Assembly: GCF_018595685.2 (NCBI RefSeq)
Contig: NZ_CP092334.1
Location: 1,516,001-1,580,000, forward strand
DNA from: Flavihumibacter rivuli
Lineage (GTDB): Bacteria > Bacteroidota > Bacteroidia > Chitinophagales > Chitinophagaceae
Direction: 5' to 3'
Length of the DNA: 64,000 nt
Shown: one piece after another, positions 35,247 to 44,571 of the stretch
Position numbering within the stretch: the stretch's first letter is position 1
How the letters are laid out: each line of letters opens with the position of its first letter
Notes under the pieces: generated by a model
Seen by the model: only the letters and a program-made list of their open reading frames with translations
The model's database searches: none
Told to the model about the DNA's origin: nothing
Made by a program: the position numbers and the translations under genes

Positions 35247-35834
35247 TTACTTTTTCCCCGAACCAAACTTATAGGATAAGCCTACTTGCAATACCCTGCT
35301 CCGAAGGTCATTATAGCTATCTGAAACATTGTTCAGTCCCCAACAATACCTGGCACCGATCCCTAACCCATTGCGCATTTCGTAACCAGCACCCAATACC
35401 CAGGATATGTCAGTGGATTTTAAAAAATCCTTATAATCCATTGAACCTTTGTTAGCCTCTAACTTTGAAGAAAGAAGGTACCCCAATTGTGGACCTGTTG
35501 ATACATTAATACCAAGAGGCGATTGATATTGAAATAAAACCGGAAGTGTAAGATAATTGGTCTTTAATTTTTGTTGGTAAGTAACTTCATTGACTTGGAC
35601 TTCATCATTTACACCCTGCTGGGAATACAGCAGTTCAGGCTGGATGCTGAATTTTCCTGAAACGGGAATCCTGACAAAACCGCCGGCATGGAAGCCTGAC
35701 TTCATGCCTGGATTGTCACCGGTTCTACCTTTGAAATCTGCCAGGTTATAACCTGCCTTTACCCCAAAGCCCACCTGTGCATTTGCCGTTAGTAATCCAA
35801 AAACTCCGATCGCGAATAAGGTTATTTTTTTCAT
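35247..35834 (-). CDS. Outer-membrane beta-barrel protein (PorT-like family)
   Basis: Third paralogue, 195 residues. Signal peptide MKKITLFAIGVFGLLTANAQ, then VGFGVKAGYNLADFKGRTGD, the shared block GKFSIQPELLYSQQGVNDEV, LPVLFQYQSPLGINVSTGPQ, and the end VLQVGLSYKFGSGKK. It is more distant from the other two than they are from each other. A promoter-like pair, CTTG then 20 bases then TATTTTTC on the minus strand, lies upstream near 35850-35885 (weak). Confidence 0.86.
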   Translation of the reverse strand: MKKITLFAIGVFGLLTANAQVGFGVKAGYNLADFKGRTGDNPGMKSGFHAGGFVRIPVSGKFSIQPELLYSQQGVNDEVQVNEVTYQQKLKTNYLTLPVLFQYQSPLGINVSTGPQLGYLLSSKLEANKGSMDYKDFLKSTDISWVLGAGYEMRNGLGIGARYCWGLNNVSDSYNDLRSRVLQVGLSYKFGSGKK

Positions 35835-35935
35835 ATTGATGGTTTATCCGCGAAAAATAGTTTCCGGTTGTTCAATATGCAAGTACCTGTGAAAAATTTA
35901 GTGTTAAAGTTGGGTAACACATTACTGCAAATAAA

Positions 35936-35962
35936 AATGCCTGTGCTCATCACACAGGCATT
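35936..35962 (-). terminator. Intrinsic terminator after pruA
   Basis: AATGCCTGTG / CACAGGCATT hairpin (35936-35945 with 35953-35962), followed on the minus strand by TTTATTTG. Stop of pruA is at 35981. Confidence 0.85.
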
Positions 35963-35980
35963 ACGCTTTTTTATTTTCGG

Positions 35981-37612
35981 TTATGCTTCCTGCAGGAAGG
36001 TATAACGGTAATCTGTAGGTGGATTAAAGGTTTCCTTAATGGTCCTTGCACTCAGCCAACGATAAAGGTTCAGCATGGAACCTGCCTTATCATTGGTACC
36101 GCTGGCACGGGCACCACCAAACGGTTGTTGACCCACTACCGCACCGGTTGGCTTATCATTGATGTAGAAGTTACCGGCTGCGTTCCTCAGCCTGGCAGTA
36201 GCCAGTTCAATGGCTTCCCTGTCGGTAGATATGATGGAACCGGTAAGGGCGTAGGGAGAGGTGCTGTCCACCAGGTCCAGAGCCTTCTCAAACTGGTTGG
36301 CATCATAGGTATAGATGGTCAGCACGGGACCAAACAACTCCTCGCACATGGTAACATACCTTGGGTCAGTGGTCTCGATCACCGTAGGCTCAATGAAATA
36401 CCCTGCTTTCTTATCACAGTTGCCGCCAACCAGGATCTTCGCCTTCCTGTCTTTCTTAGCGTTGTCAATATATTTCTTCAACTTATCGAAGCTCTTCTCA
36501 TCGATCACCGCATTGATGAAATTGGTGAAGTCTTCAACTGTTCCCATCTTCATACTCTTCACCTGCTCCACCAGTTTCTTCTTCACCTGCTCAGCGATAT
36601 TGGAAGGAAGGTAAGCACGGGATGCCGCGGAACATTTCTGTCCCTGGAATTCAAAAGCTCCCCTTGCCAACGCAGTGGCCACTACATCGGGATCCGCACT
36701 CTTGTGGGCAATCACAAAGTCCTTTCCGCCTGTTTCACCAACGATTCGCGGATAGGTACGGTATTTGGCGATATTGGCCCCGATAGTAGTCCACATTTGG
36801 TTAAATACCCCGGTTGACCCGGTGAAATGCACACCTGCAAAATCAGGATGGTTGAAACATACCTTTCCAATGGTAGGACCATCCACATATACCAGGTTGA
36901 TCACTCCATCAGGAAGACCGGCTTCCTGCAGGATGCGCATGAACATCTGGGCAGAATAGATCTGTGTATTGGCAGGTTTCCAGATGACTACGTTTCCACA
37001 CATGGCTGCGGATGTTGGAAGGTTCCCACCAATGGCGGTAAAGTTGAAGGGTGTAACGGCCAGTACAAAACCTTCCAGCGGACGCCATTCCATTCGGTTA
37101 TGCATGCCCGGTGCACTGATCGGCTGCTGCTTATAGATCTCATTCAGGAAGTGAACATTGAAACGCAAGAAGTCAATGATCTCACAGGCGCTGTCAATTT
37201 CAGCCTGGTATACATTCTTGCTTTGACCGAGCATGGTGGTACCATTCATATAGGGGCGGTACTTGGTGGCAATCAGGTCAGCGGCTTTCAGGAAGATCCC
37301 TGCCCTGCTTTCCCAACTCATGTTTGCCCAGGACTCCTTAGCCTTCAGGGCTGCATCTATGGCTTGTTTAACATGCTTTTCCTCTCCTGCGTGGAAATGA
37401 CCAAGGGTATGGCCAATTTCATGCGGTGGGTGCATGGCCACTTTCTTTCCGGTACGAACGGCTTTACCACCGATGTACATCGGAACGTCTATTTGTTTTT
37501 TCTTTAACTCAGCAAGAACTTTCTTCAGGTTAGCTCTTTCTGGGGAACCTGGTGCGTAATTCAGGACAGGTTCATTGGCAGGCAATGGATATGAAAAATA
37601 ACCGAGATTCAT
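35981..37612 (-). CDS. pruA: L-glutamate gamma-semialdehyde dehydrogenase (1-pyrroline-5-carboxylate dehydrogenase)
   Basis: A 543-residue NAD-dependent aldehyde dehydrogenase for proline breakdown to glutamate. Core motifs are AVTPFNFTAIGGNLPTSAAM (cofactor region), RIVGETGGKDFVIAHKSAD (general base Glu), FEFQGQKCSAASRAY (nucleophile Cys) and QQPFGGARASGTNDKAG near the end. The segment NFYINDKPTGAVVGQQPFGG is typical of P5C dehydrogenases. Length fits the single-domain form; there is no fused proline dehydrogenase and no putA neighbour. ATG at 37612 is preferred over the farther upstream ATG at 37675, because MNLGYFSYPLPANEPVLNYA is the conserved start. Confidence 0.94.
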   Translation of the reverse strand: MNLGYFSYPLPANEPVLNYAPGSPERANLKKVLAELKKKQIDVPMYIGGKAVRTGKKVAMHPPHEIGHTLGHFHAGEEKHVKQAIDAALKAKESWANMSWESRAGIFLKAADLIATKYRPYMNGTTMLGQSKNVYQAEIDSACEIIDFLRFNVHFLNEIYKQQPISAPGMHNRMEWRPLEGFVLAVTPFNFTAIGGNLPTSAAMCGNVVIWKPANTQIYSAQMFMRILQEAGLPDGVINLVYVDGPTIGKVCFNHPDFAGVHFTGSTGVFNQMWTTIGANIAKYRTYPRIVGETGGKDFVIAHKSADPDVVATALARGAFEFQGQKCSAASRAYLPSNIAEQVKKKLVEQVKSMKMGTVEDFTNFINAVIDEKSFDKLKKYIDNAKKDRKAKILVGGNCDKKAGYFIEPTVIETTDPRYVTMCEELFGPVLTIYTYDANQFEKALDLVDSTSPYALTGSIISTDREAIELATARLRNAAGNFYINDKPTGAVVGQQPFGGARASGTNDKAGSMLNLYRWLSARTIKETFNPPTDYRYTFLQEA

Positions 37613-37684
37613 ATGTTGAATTTTTGGTAAATCTATTAATGAAAATTCCGAAGGGGGGCAACAATAGTTACGCATCCCCGATCA

Positions 37685-38777
37685 TCAGGACTCCGCTTCT
37701 GTCTGGCTCATCAGGTAAGCCTTGATAAATCCATCCAGTTCACCATCCATGACAGGTTGGATATTACCAACCTCGAAATCGGTCCGGTGATCCTTGATCA
37801 TTTTGTAGGGATGGAAAACATAGCTCCTGATCTGGCTTCCCCATTCGATCTTCTTCTTGCTGGCATTTGCGGCATTCTTCAACTCCTCACGCTTACGCAA
37901 TTCCTCCTCATACAAACGGCTTTTCAGCATCTGCATCGCCTTTTCGCGGTTACCCAACTGGGTCCTTTCCGTCTGGCAAACCACTACTAATCCTGTTGGG
38001 ATGTGGGTCAGCATTACCTTGGTTTCCACCTTGTTCACGTTCTGGCCACCCGCGCCACCGCTTCGGGCAGTTTCCATTTTCACATCACTGTCCTTGATCT
38101 CAATATTGATGGTATCATCAACCAATGGATACACAAATACGGATGCAAAAGAAGTATGCCGGCGGGCATTGCTATCAAAGGGGGATATCCTCACCAGGCG
38201 GTGTACCCCACTCTCTGCTTTCAGGAAGCCATAGGCAAATGCGCCATCAAACTGGTAGGTGCAACTCTTGATACCTGCCCCATCACCATCCTGCCAATCG
38301 AGTTCAGTAACCTTCCAACCCTGCTTCTCGCCATACATGCGGTACATCCTGGCCAGCATCTGGGCCCAGTCCTGGCTTTCCGTACCACCTGCGCCGGAAT
38401 TGATCTGCACTACGGCAGGCAGTTCATCTTCCGGTTGGTTGAGTGTGCTCTTGAATTCTGCATCTTCTACAGCAATAACGGCTTTATCATAAGCCTCCTT
38501 TACTTCTGCCTCATCAGCCTCCCCTTCTTTCCAGAAGTCATGTAAAATGGCAAAATCCTCTACCGCAGTGTCTACCTGCTCGTAAAGGCCCACCCAATAT
38601 TCATTAACCTTGATTTCCTTGAGAATGCCTGTAGCCCGCTGGTTATCGTCCCAGAAGCCTGGTGCAAGGGTCAGTTGTTTATCCTGCGTGATCTTGTCTT
38701 GTCGGTTAGGGACGTCAAAGAAACCTCCTTAGAACCGAAACCCGTTCCCGTAATGATTTGATATTTTCTTGTGTCAT
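37685..38777 (-). CDS. prfB: Peptide chain release factor 2 with programmed +1 frameshift
   Basis: The coding sequence is split: codons 1-20 run from the ATG at 38777 to 38718 ([20 protein letters not shown]), then an in-frame TGA at 38717-38715. Skipping T38717 gives GAC at 38716-38714 and an open frame to 37685, for 363 residues in total. The slip site CTTTGAC is preceded by AGGAGG, the internal Shine-Dalgarno-like element that stimulates the +1 shift in classic prfB genes. The product recognises UGA and UAA; the GGQ motif is in [15 protein letters not shown] and the SPF tripeptide in [13 protein letters not shown]. Low RF2 favours frameshifting over stopping, which gives autoregulation (family knowledge). 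Confidence 0.95.
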
Positions 38778-38912
38778 AGCGGGTGCAAAGATAGGCTTTC
38801 GCCTGTACTGGCAAAGCTATAAACCCGGCTAAAACTTTAAATACTAAAATAATTCACTCTAAAAAAGGTTAAATGACAAAATGTTATATTTTCATCCCCC
38901 AAACAACTCACT

Positions 38913-39356
38913 ATGAAGAAACTAACCGTTGTATTGGCCTCACTGGTTGCCCTTATGAGTGCCCCAGTCGTAAAGGCTGCTGAGACCGAACCTGTAGTAA
39001 CTGAAGCGACCGCCCCGGATGCGGCTACCAGGGCTGAACTGGATAAGGCTGTTGCTGAATTCAATACCCTGAGCAAGCAGGAAAAGAAGTCGAGGTTCAA
39101 GGAAGTGAAGAAACTGGTAAAACAGTACAAGGCCGATAAAAAGGCCGGCAAAATGGCTGATGATGATGCTAATACCATCCTCCTTGCCATCCTTGCCATC
39201 CTGCTTCCGCCGTTGGCCATTTACCTGAAGGAAAGGACCCTGACCTGGAAGTTCTGGGTGAGCCTTATCTTTATCATTCCATTGTTCTTTGGTGGCTGGT
39301 TCTTCTGGCTTGGTGCAGTGGTGATCGCATTGCTCACTGTTTTCGATGTGATTTAA
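38913..39356 (+). CDS. YqaE/Pmp3-like membrane protein with exported N-terminal domain
   Basis: A 147-residue protein. It has a signal peptide (MKKLTVVLASLVALMSAPVVKA), a charged, coiled-coil-like segment (residues 40-80, EKKSRFKEVKKLVKQYKADK), then two membrane helices matching YqaE/Pmp3: ILAILLPPLAIYLKERTLTW and FWVSLIFIIPLFFGGWFFW. Pmp3-type proteins affect membrane potential and stress tolerance in yeast and plants; the bacterial role is unclear. The N-terminal extension is longer than in ordinary YqaE. A strong terminator follows 15 bases after the stop. Confidence 0.82.
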   Translation: MKKLTVVLASLVALMSAPVVKAAETEPVVTEATAPDAATRAELDKAVAEFNTLSKQEKKSRFKEVKKLVKQYKADKKAGKMADDDANTILLAILAILLPPLAIYLKERTLTWKFWVSLIFIIPLFFGGWFFWLGAVVIALLTVFDVI

Positions 39357-39370
39357 TTCCATTATTAAAT

Positions 39371-39405
39371 AAAAAAGCAGGACTACCTTGGCAGTCCTGC
39401 TTTTT
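39371..39405 (+). terminator. Intrinsic terminator after YqaE-like gene
   Basis: AAAAAGCAGGACT pairs with AGTCCTGCTTTTT around an eight-base loop; both A-run and T-run are present, so it can act in both directions. Confidence 0.9.
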
Positions 39406-39619
39406 ACTTGGTGCAATTGCCCAAACACCCGAAACCCTAATAAACCTATAGGGTTTAATGACTTAATTACCATTATTGATTTTCATTATATCCCATGCTG
39501 GAAGCCGATTCCGGGAACGTTAAGGGATTCTTAAAAAACAACAGGAATATGGTTTTAACCACCCTTAACAGAATGCCATCGTAACTTGCATGAGAGTTTT
39601 TGTAACGAAACCGGAGTGA

Positions 39620-40300
39620 ATGAAAATATATTTTTACCTGTCGATCCTTTCTGTTACACATTTGTTATTCAGTTGTGCGCAAAAAGAAAATCCCAACAAG
39701 AGCATGACCAATGATCTTATTTACGCCAGTAACCTGGAAAGAACAGACACCGCAACTTTAGGTGCCGGTTGTTTCTGGTGTGTGGAAGCTGTTTTTCAAC
39801 AATTGAATGGTGTATTGAAGGTTACTTCCGGTTATTCCGGGGGCACCGTAGCCAATCCGACCTATGAGCAGGTTTGTGAAAAGAATACAGGCCATGCTGA
39901 AGTGATCCAGGTGGTATTTGATCCGGCTATCATCTCCTTCGATGAACTATTGGAAGTATTCTGGCAAACCCATGATCCGACCACTCCCAACCAACAAGGT
40001 AACGACGTAGGCCCTCAATACCGCAGCGCCATCTTCTACCATAACGAAGAGCAGCGCCAAAAGGCCATCTATTACAAAACCGAGCTGGACAAGAGCGGGG
40101 CGTGGAAATCCCCGATCATTACTGAGATCTCTCCCCTGAAAAATTTCTATGTGGCAGAAGACTACCACCAGAAATACTACCAGAACAATGCATCACAACC
40201 TTATTGCTACTTTGTGATCCGCCCCAAACTAGAGAAGTTTGAGAAAGTGTTCAAGGACAAGTTGAAAAAGAATAACCAGGCCGAGGCCCGGAAACAATGA
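39620..40300 (+). CDS. msrA: Peptide methionine sulfoxide reductase A, lipoprotein form
   Basis: A 226-residue MsrA with an N-terminal lipoprotein signal (MKIYFYLSILSVTHLLFSC, lipobox LFSC with Cys19). The catalytic motif is LGAGCFWCVEAVFQ (Cys51), followed by GYSGGTVANPTYEQVCEKNTG and the C-terminal DYHQKYYQNNASQP. It reduces methionine-S-sulfoxide in proteins; the lipobox places it in the periplasm or outer membrane rather than the cytosol. No MsrB domain is fused. It converges on the desaturase gene with a shared palindromic terminator. Confidence 0.94.
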   Translation: MKIYFYLSILSVTHLLFSCAQKENPNKSMTNDLIYASNLERTDTATLGAGCFWCVEAVFQQLNGVLKVTSGYSGGTVANPTYEQVCEKNTGHAEVIQVVFDPAIISFDELLEVFWQTHDPTTPNQQGNDVGPQYRSAIFYHNEEQRQKAIYYKTELDKSGAWKSPIITEISPLKNFYVAEDYHQKYYQNNASQPYCYFVIRPKLEKFEKVFKDKLKKNNQAEARKQ

Positions 40301-40342
40301 TAAATGAAAAGGGTTGATCAGTTGATCAACCCTTTTCATTTA
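40301..40342. terminator. Bidirectional palindromic terminator between msrA and desaturase
   Basis: Arms 40301-40320 and 40323-40342 are perfect reverse complements with a two-base centre (GT). The core is AAAAGGGTTGATCA / TGATCAACCCTTTT with AT-rich ends. The stop codon of the minus-strand desaturase lies in the right arm at 40340-40342. Confidence 0.88.
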
Positions 40343-41074
40343 TGCTTTCTTCATTTTTATTATCCCTACCAGGTTCATCAACCTCATAATATGGTAGGTT
40401 GGATCCAACTCAAACCATTTCCTTGCGAAGTTCGGATTAGCGCCATCCTTATGATGGTTGTTCTGGAACAATTCACCAAGAAGGAATATTCCCCAGGGCT
40501 CTGAATTCCTGGAATGATCCCCATTCTTAAAATTCGCATAACCATACTTGTGACCGCACCAGTTAACGATGGCTCCTTGCACAGGCCCCATCAGGAAATG
40601 GATAGGCAGCAGGAGGAACCACCAATAATTGGGGGCAAAGAATATATAAATAAGGGTATAAACTGTTCCAAAGGCCAGGCGCACTATCATGCTATCCCCT
40701 ATCCTGTCCAGCTTCTCCCATTCGGGCAGGTATTCTTGCGTGAACTTGGGTTCGGGCATTCCCTTCCGGGTCACAAAACTGTTGTAAATGCTCCTGGTGT
40801 GGATCATCATGCCCCATACATCCTTAAAGAAGTGCGGGCTATGCGGATCCTTCTCCGTATCACTGTATTCATGGTGCATGCGGTGCATGACCCCATAGGC
40901 CCTGGGTACCAGGTAGGATGAACCCTGGGTGAGCCAGGTACCAATATAGAATATCCTTTCCCACCACTTGTTGGTGGTGTACATCTGGTGTGAAGCGAAG
41001 CGATGCAGGAAAAAGGTGTGGAAGAATAAAGAAAGAAACCAATGGGTAAAAAAGAAAGTAAGAATAACTACCAT
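40340..41074 (-). CDS. Fatty acid desaturase (acyl-CoA/acyl-lipid delta-9 type)
   Basis: A 244-residue membrane enzyme. The three histidine boxes of the di-iron site are FHTFFLHRFASHQ (HxxxxH), GVMHRMHHEYSD (HxxHH), and LFQNNHHKDG (HxxHH-like). Hydrophobic segments at both ends (ILTFFFTHWFLSLFF and WWFLLLPIHFLM) give the membrane core. The protein is on the short side for delta-9 desaturases and lacks a cytochrome b5 domain. It introduces double bonds in acyl chains, adjusting membrane fluidity. It probably is not in an operon with its upstream neighbour, the ABC substrate-binding gene, 73 bases away. Confidence 0.9.
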   Translation of the reverse strand: MVVILTFFFTHWFLSLFFHTFFLHRFASHQMYTTNKWWERIFYIGTWLTQGSSYLVPRAYGVMHRMHHEYSDTEKDPHSPHFFKDVWGMMIHTRSIYNSFVTRKGMPEPKFTQEYLPEWEKLDRIGDSMIVRLAFGTVYTLIYIFFAPNYWWFLLLPIHFLMGPVQGAIVNWCGHKYGYANFKNGDHSRNSEPWGIFLLGELFQNNHHKDGANPNFARKWFELDPTYHIMRLMNLVGIIKMKKA

Positions 41075-41147
41075 TTACAGAAATTGAGCCGCAAAGTTAG
41101 GGCGATAAGGGCGCAAATCAGCATTAAACTGTAATCTTAAGGTCATT

Positions 41148-42785
41148 TTATCTGCCTTTCCCTTCAACAAAACGCAGTCTCCTGATTTCCAGCAGGTTCA
41201 AACCATTTGGAGTGAGTCCCTCCACACCTGGCTGAACCAAACGTACCACCTCATCATACCATAAGGGAACTACGGGCGCATCCTCTATAAGCAATTGGTC
41301 CATCTTACGGTAAATTTCAAATCTGGCAGTATCATCCTGCTCCAGCAAAGCTGTTTCATACAGCCGATCATATTCAGGATTATTGTAGCGTGTATAATTA
41401 GGAGGTGCCGGGTTCCTTGAATAGAATACGCCCAGGTAATTTTCAGCATCGGGATAATCGGCTATCCAACTTGCCCTGAAAAACAGGGCTTTTGACTGGG
41501 CCGTCTGCTCCAGCAACAAACTCTTCTGCACTACCTCAACCTGAACAGTAATGCCTATTTCTTTTAGTTCCCGTGCAATAAAACTGGAAAGATCGGCGTA
41601 GATCGGTATGGTGAGCAACCTGACCTCCGGCAATCCCTTTCCACCTGGAAATCCGGCCGCGGCCAGCAATCGGCGGGACCTATCCGGATCATAGTGAAAT
41701 CCTTTGACCTTTGCACTATCAAAGGAAGGAAGGCCTGCAGGAACAAAACCACTTTCCGCCGCAATCCCTATGGAGTTGCGCAAATAGAGCATCATTTTCC
41801 TCCGGTCAAAACCATAATTGATGGCCTGCCTGATCAATTTGCTTTTCAGTGGTGAAGTCCTGACAAGGGCATTATTGCTGTCCACCAATATTCCAAGGTA
41901 TTCAGTATTCAGGTAAGGGTGCCTCGAAAGGCGTACCTTACCCTCCCATTCCTTCCTTAAATTCCCCCTCTTACTCAGCACTTCATCTTTGAAAGATGGA
42001 TCGATATCATTGATGAAATGGAGTTTCCCTTGCCGGAACAAAAGGAACTCTGTAGCCTTGCTATCATAAAAGCTGATCTTTACCCCATCAACATAAGGTA
42101 GAGCCTTGCCTTGCGCATCCCTTTCAAAATAGGCAGCATGCTTTTTTAGGAGCAATACCTGCCCTTCTTCCCAGGCCACAAAACGAAATGGTCCTGAACC
42201 AACAGGGTGCCTGCCGAAATCCTTTCCATATTTGGTTACAGCCTCTTTCGCCACTACACTGCAATACTGCATACTGAGTATCCCTAATATCGGACGGAAA
42301 GGCTGTAGCAGCCTCAATTGGAAGGTACTGTCATCAAGGGCTGTAAAGCCTTCATCCGGATCCACCTTCCCGTTGAATATCCATGCCCCGCTGCTGGCAG
42401 TTGCCGGATCCATGATCCGTTTGAGGCTGAAGGCTACATCCGATGCCGTTAACCTGCGGCCCTTCCCCCCGGGAAAAACATCACTGTCATGAAAGTATAC
42501 GTCTGTCCGGAGGTGAAAAGTATAGGTCCTGCCATCGGCAGCAACCTCCCAATCCTTTGCCAGCAATGGCACTATATTCAGATTGGAATCAACCTCCACC
42601 AGGGTAGAATACAATTGGTGAACCGCCCACATAATGCTTTGGTTCTTGGCAAAGGCAGGGTCAAGTGTTGCAATGCCTGAACTTTCATTATAACAGAAAA
42701 TATTATTCCCCTGCTCCCGCTTGCCACAGGAGACCAGGAATATTAACACAGCCACTACCCTCCTGTACATCAATTTCGCCGTCAT
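41148..42785 (-). CDS. ABC transporter substrate-binding lipoprotein (SBP_bac_5, peptide type)
   Basis: A 545-residue lipoprotein with signal MTAKLMYRRVVAVLIFLVSC (lipobox LVSC). The family signature LAKDWEVAADGRTYTFHLRT and the later TASDVAFSLKRIMDPATASS are typical of family 5 oligopeptide/dipeptide-binding proteins, as is the ending VPLWYDEVVRLVQPGVEGL. No permease or ATPase genes are adjacent, so it may work with a transporter elsewhere or as a peptide receptor. Start choice: ATG at 42785 (or 42770) rather than the far upstream 42875, which would run into the divergent M1 peptidase gene. The intergenic gap is then 49 bases. Confidence 0.88.
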   Translation of the reverse strand: MTAKLMYRRVVAVLIFLVSCGKREQGNNIFCYNESSGIATLDPAFAKNQSIMWAVHQLYSTLVEVDSNLNIVPLLAKDWEVAADGRTYTFHLRTDVYFHDSDVFPGGKGRRLTASDVAFSLKRIMDPATASSGAWIFNGKVDPDEGFTALDDSTFQLRLLQPFRPILGILSMQYCSVVAKEAVTKYGKDFGRHPVGSGPFRFVAWEEGQVLLLKKHAAYFERDAQGKALPYVDGVKISFYDSKATEFLLFRQGKLHFINDIDPSFKDEVLSKRGNLRKEWEGKVRLSRHPYLNTEYLGILVDSNNALVRTSPLKSKLIRQAINYGFDRRKMMLYLRNSIGIAAESGFVPAGLPSFDSAKVKGFHYDPDRSRRLLAAAGFPGGKGLPEVRLLTIPIYADLSSFIARELKEIGITVQVEVVQKSLLLEQTAQSKALFFRASWIADYPDAENYLGVFYSRNPAPPNYTRYNNPEYDRLYETALLEQDDTARFEIYRKMDQLLIEDAPVVPLWYDEVVRLVQPGVEGLTPNGLNLLEIRRLRFVEGKGR

Positions 42786-42834
42786 ACGCGGGAACCTCTT
42801 ATATTTAATCCCGAATATAACCCAGCATTCCACC

Positions 42835-44493
42835 ATGGCATTGAATTTTGTAAAAAAACTTGTTTGTTCCACCATACCCTTCCTGCTTTTCAGCCCACTA
42901 CTCTTTTCACAACCCCTGAATGATAACCATCACCTTACCAGGCAAGACACCTTAAGGGGAAGTATCAACCCGGAACGCGATTGGTGGGATGTTTTGCATT
43001 ATGATATTGAGGTTACTCCCAATTATAGCAACAAAACGATCAAGGGATCCATCGCTATCCAATTCAGGATCACTAAGGCAGGGAAGAACATGCAGATCGA
43101 CCTGCAGGAACCCATGGAACTGACCGATGCCAGTATAGACGGACAGCCTGTTGTACTTTACAGGGAACAAAACGTCTACCACCTGGTGGTGTCAGGGCAA
43201 AATGCAGTAAACACTACCCAAATGCTTAAGCTCAAGTTCGAAGGGAAGCCAAGGGAAGCCATTCGGCCACCATGGGACGGCGGATGGATCTGGAGTAAGG
43301 ATAAAAATGGTAACCCATGGATGAGTGTGGCCTGCCAGGGTTTGGGGGCCAGTGTATGGTATCCCTGCAAGGACCACCAGAGCGATGAACCCGATAATGG
43401 CGCAAGACTCACCATCAATGCCCCCAAAGGATTGATCGGTGTTGGGAATGGCCGTCTCACCAGGACCGATAAAAGCAACCCGCAATATGATCGTTTTACC
43501 TGGGAAGTGAAAAACCCGATCAACTCTTACAATATCATCCCCTATATCGGTAAATATGCCACCTGGCACGAAGTGTATAAGGGAGAAAAAGGCGACCTGG
43601 ATTGTGACTATTGGGTATTGGAAGAAGATCTGGATGCCGCAAAAAAACAATTCAGGCAAGTAACACCCATGTTACAATGCTTCGAACACTGGTTTGGCCC
43701 CTATCCATTTTATGAAGATGGGTACAAACTGGTCCAGTCACCCCACCTGGGCATGGAACACCAGAGTGCAGTTGCCTATGGGAACAAATTCCTCAATGGC
43801 TATCTTGGCAACGACCTGTCGGGAACAGGTTGGGGCAACAAGTGGGATTTCATCATCATCCATGAAAGTGGCCATGAATGGTTTGCCAACAATATCACCA
43901 CCAAGGATATTGCAGATATGTGGGTACATGAAGGATTTACCAGTTATAGTGAAACCATTTACACCCAATGCCAGTCGGGCATCCATGCCGGTAACGAATA
44001 CCTGCAGGGAGTACGGAGGGGAATCCAGAATGATATTCCCATCATTGGTCCTTATGGTGTGAACAAGGAAGGCAGCAGCGATATGTATCCCAAGGCAGCC
44101 AACATGATCCATATGATCCGCCAGATCATTGGTGATGATGAGAAATTCAGGAACATGCTGAGGGAAATGAACAAGGATTATTACCACCAGACCGTAACAT
44201 CAGCCGACATAGAAGCGTATATGTCCAAAACCGCAGGCAGGGACCTGTCAAAAGTGTACCAGCAATACCTCAGGACCACACAGGTACCCCAGTTCCAATA
44301 TAGTGTTAGCGGTGGCAAGCTATCGTATCGCTGGAGAAATTGCGTGAACGGGTTTGACATGCCCCTAAAAGTAAATTTCAACGGTAAGGACCAATGGCTC
44401 TACCCTACCACTGAATGGCAAGCCATCAATAGCAATGGAACCAGTCTTTCGGTTGACAAGAATTTCTATGTTACGGTAAGAAGCCTTGATTAA
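42835..44493 (+). CDS. M1 family aminopeptidase
   Basis: A 552-residue exported metallopeptidase. Signal peptide MALNFVKKLVCSTIPFLLFS ends before FSQPLNDNHH. The zinc site is HESGHEW (HExxH at residues 343-347) with the third ligand E366 in VHEGFTSYSE, exactly 18 residues after the second histidine. The substrate motif of the family appears as LGMEHQSAVAYG (GMEHQ in place of GAMEN). It is shorter than classical PepN and ends in a beta domain. It should trim N-terminal residues from peptides in the periplasm. Divergent from a peptide-binding lipoprotein gene, which hints at peptide use (inference). Confidence 0.93.
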   Translation: MALNFVKKLVCSTIPFLLFSPLLFSQPLNDNHHLTRQDTLRGSINPERDWWDVLHYDIEVTPNYSNKTIKGSIAIQFRITKAGKNMQIDLQEPMELTDASIDGQPVVLYREQNVYHLVVSGQNAVNTTQMLKLKFEGKPREAIRPPWDGGWIWSKDKNGNPWMSVACQGLGASVWYPCKDHQSDEPDNGARLTINAPKGLIGVGNGRLTRTDKSNPQYDRFTWEVKNPINSYNIIPYIGKYATWHEVYKGEKGDLDCDYWVLEEDLDAAKKQFRQVTPMLQCFEHWFGPYPFYEDGYKLVQSPHLGMEHQSAVAYGNKFLNGYLGNDLSGTGWGNKWDFIIIHESGHEWFANNITTKDIADMWVHEGFTSYSETIYTQCQSGIHAGNEYLQGVRRGIQNDIPIIGPYGVNKEGSSDMYPKAANMIHMIRQIIGDDEKFRNMLREMNKDYYHQTVTSADIEAYMSKTAGRDLSKVYQQYLRTTQVPQFQYSVSGGKLSYRWRNCVNGFDMPLKVNFNGKDQWLYPTTEWQAINSNGTSLSVDKNFYVTVRSLD

Positions 44494-44571
44494 ACAATTC
44501 CTGATCACCAGCTTTAACCAGGCTGACCGATCAAACTGTTCCTATTAACCAACCAAAGCTTTTCCAGGATC

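Noticed and set aside
37685..38593. prfB as a separate shorter gene starting at 38593 ([14 protein letters not shown])
   Set aside because: The upstream frameshift site and 20-codon leader are complete, so the true start is 38777.
41148..42875. Start of the substrate-binding lipoprotein at 42875
   Set aside because: It would overlap the divergent M1 peptidase and move the lipobox 50 residues from the N-terminus.
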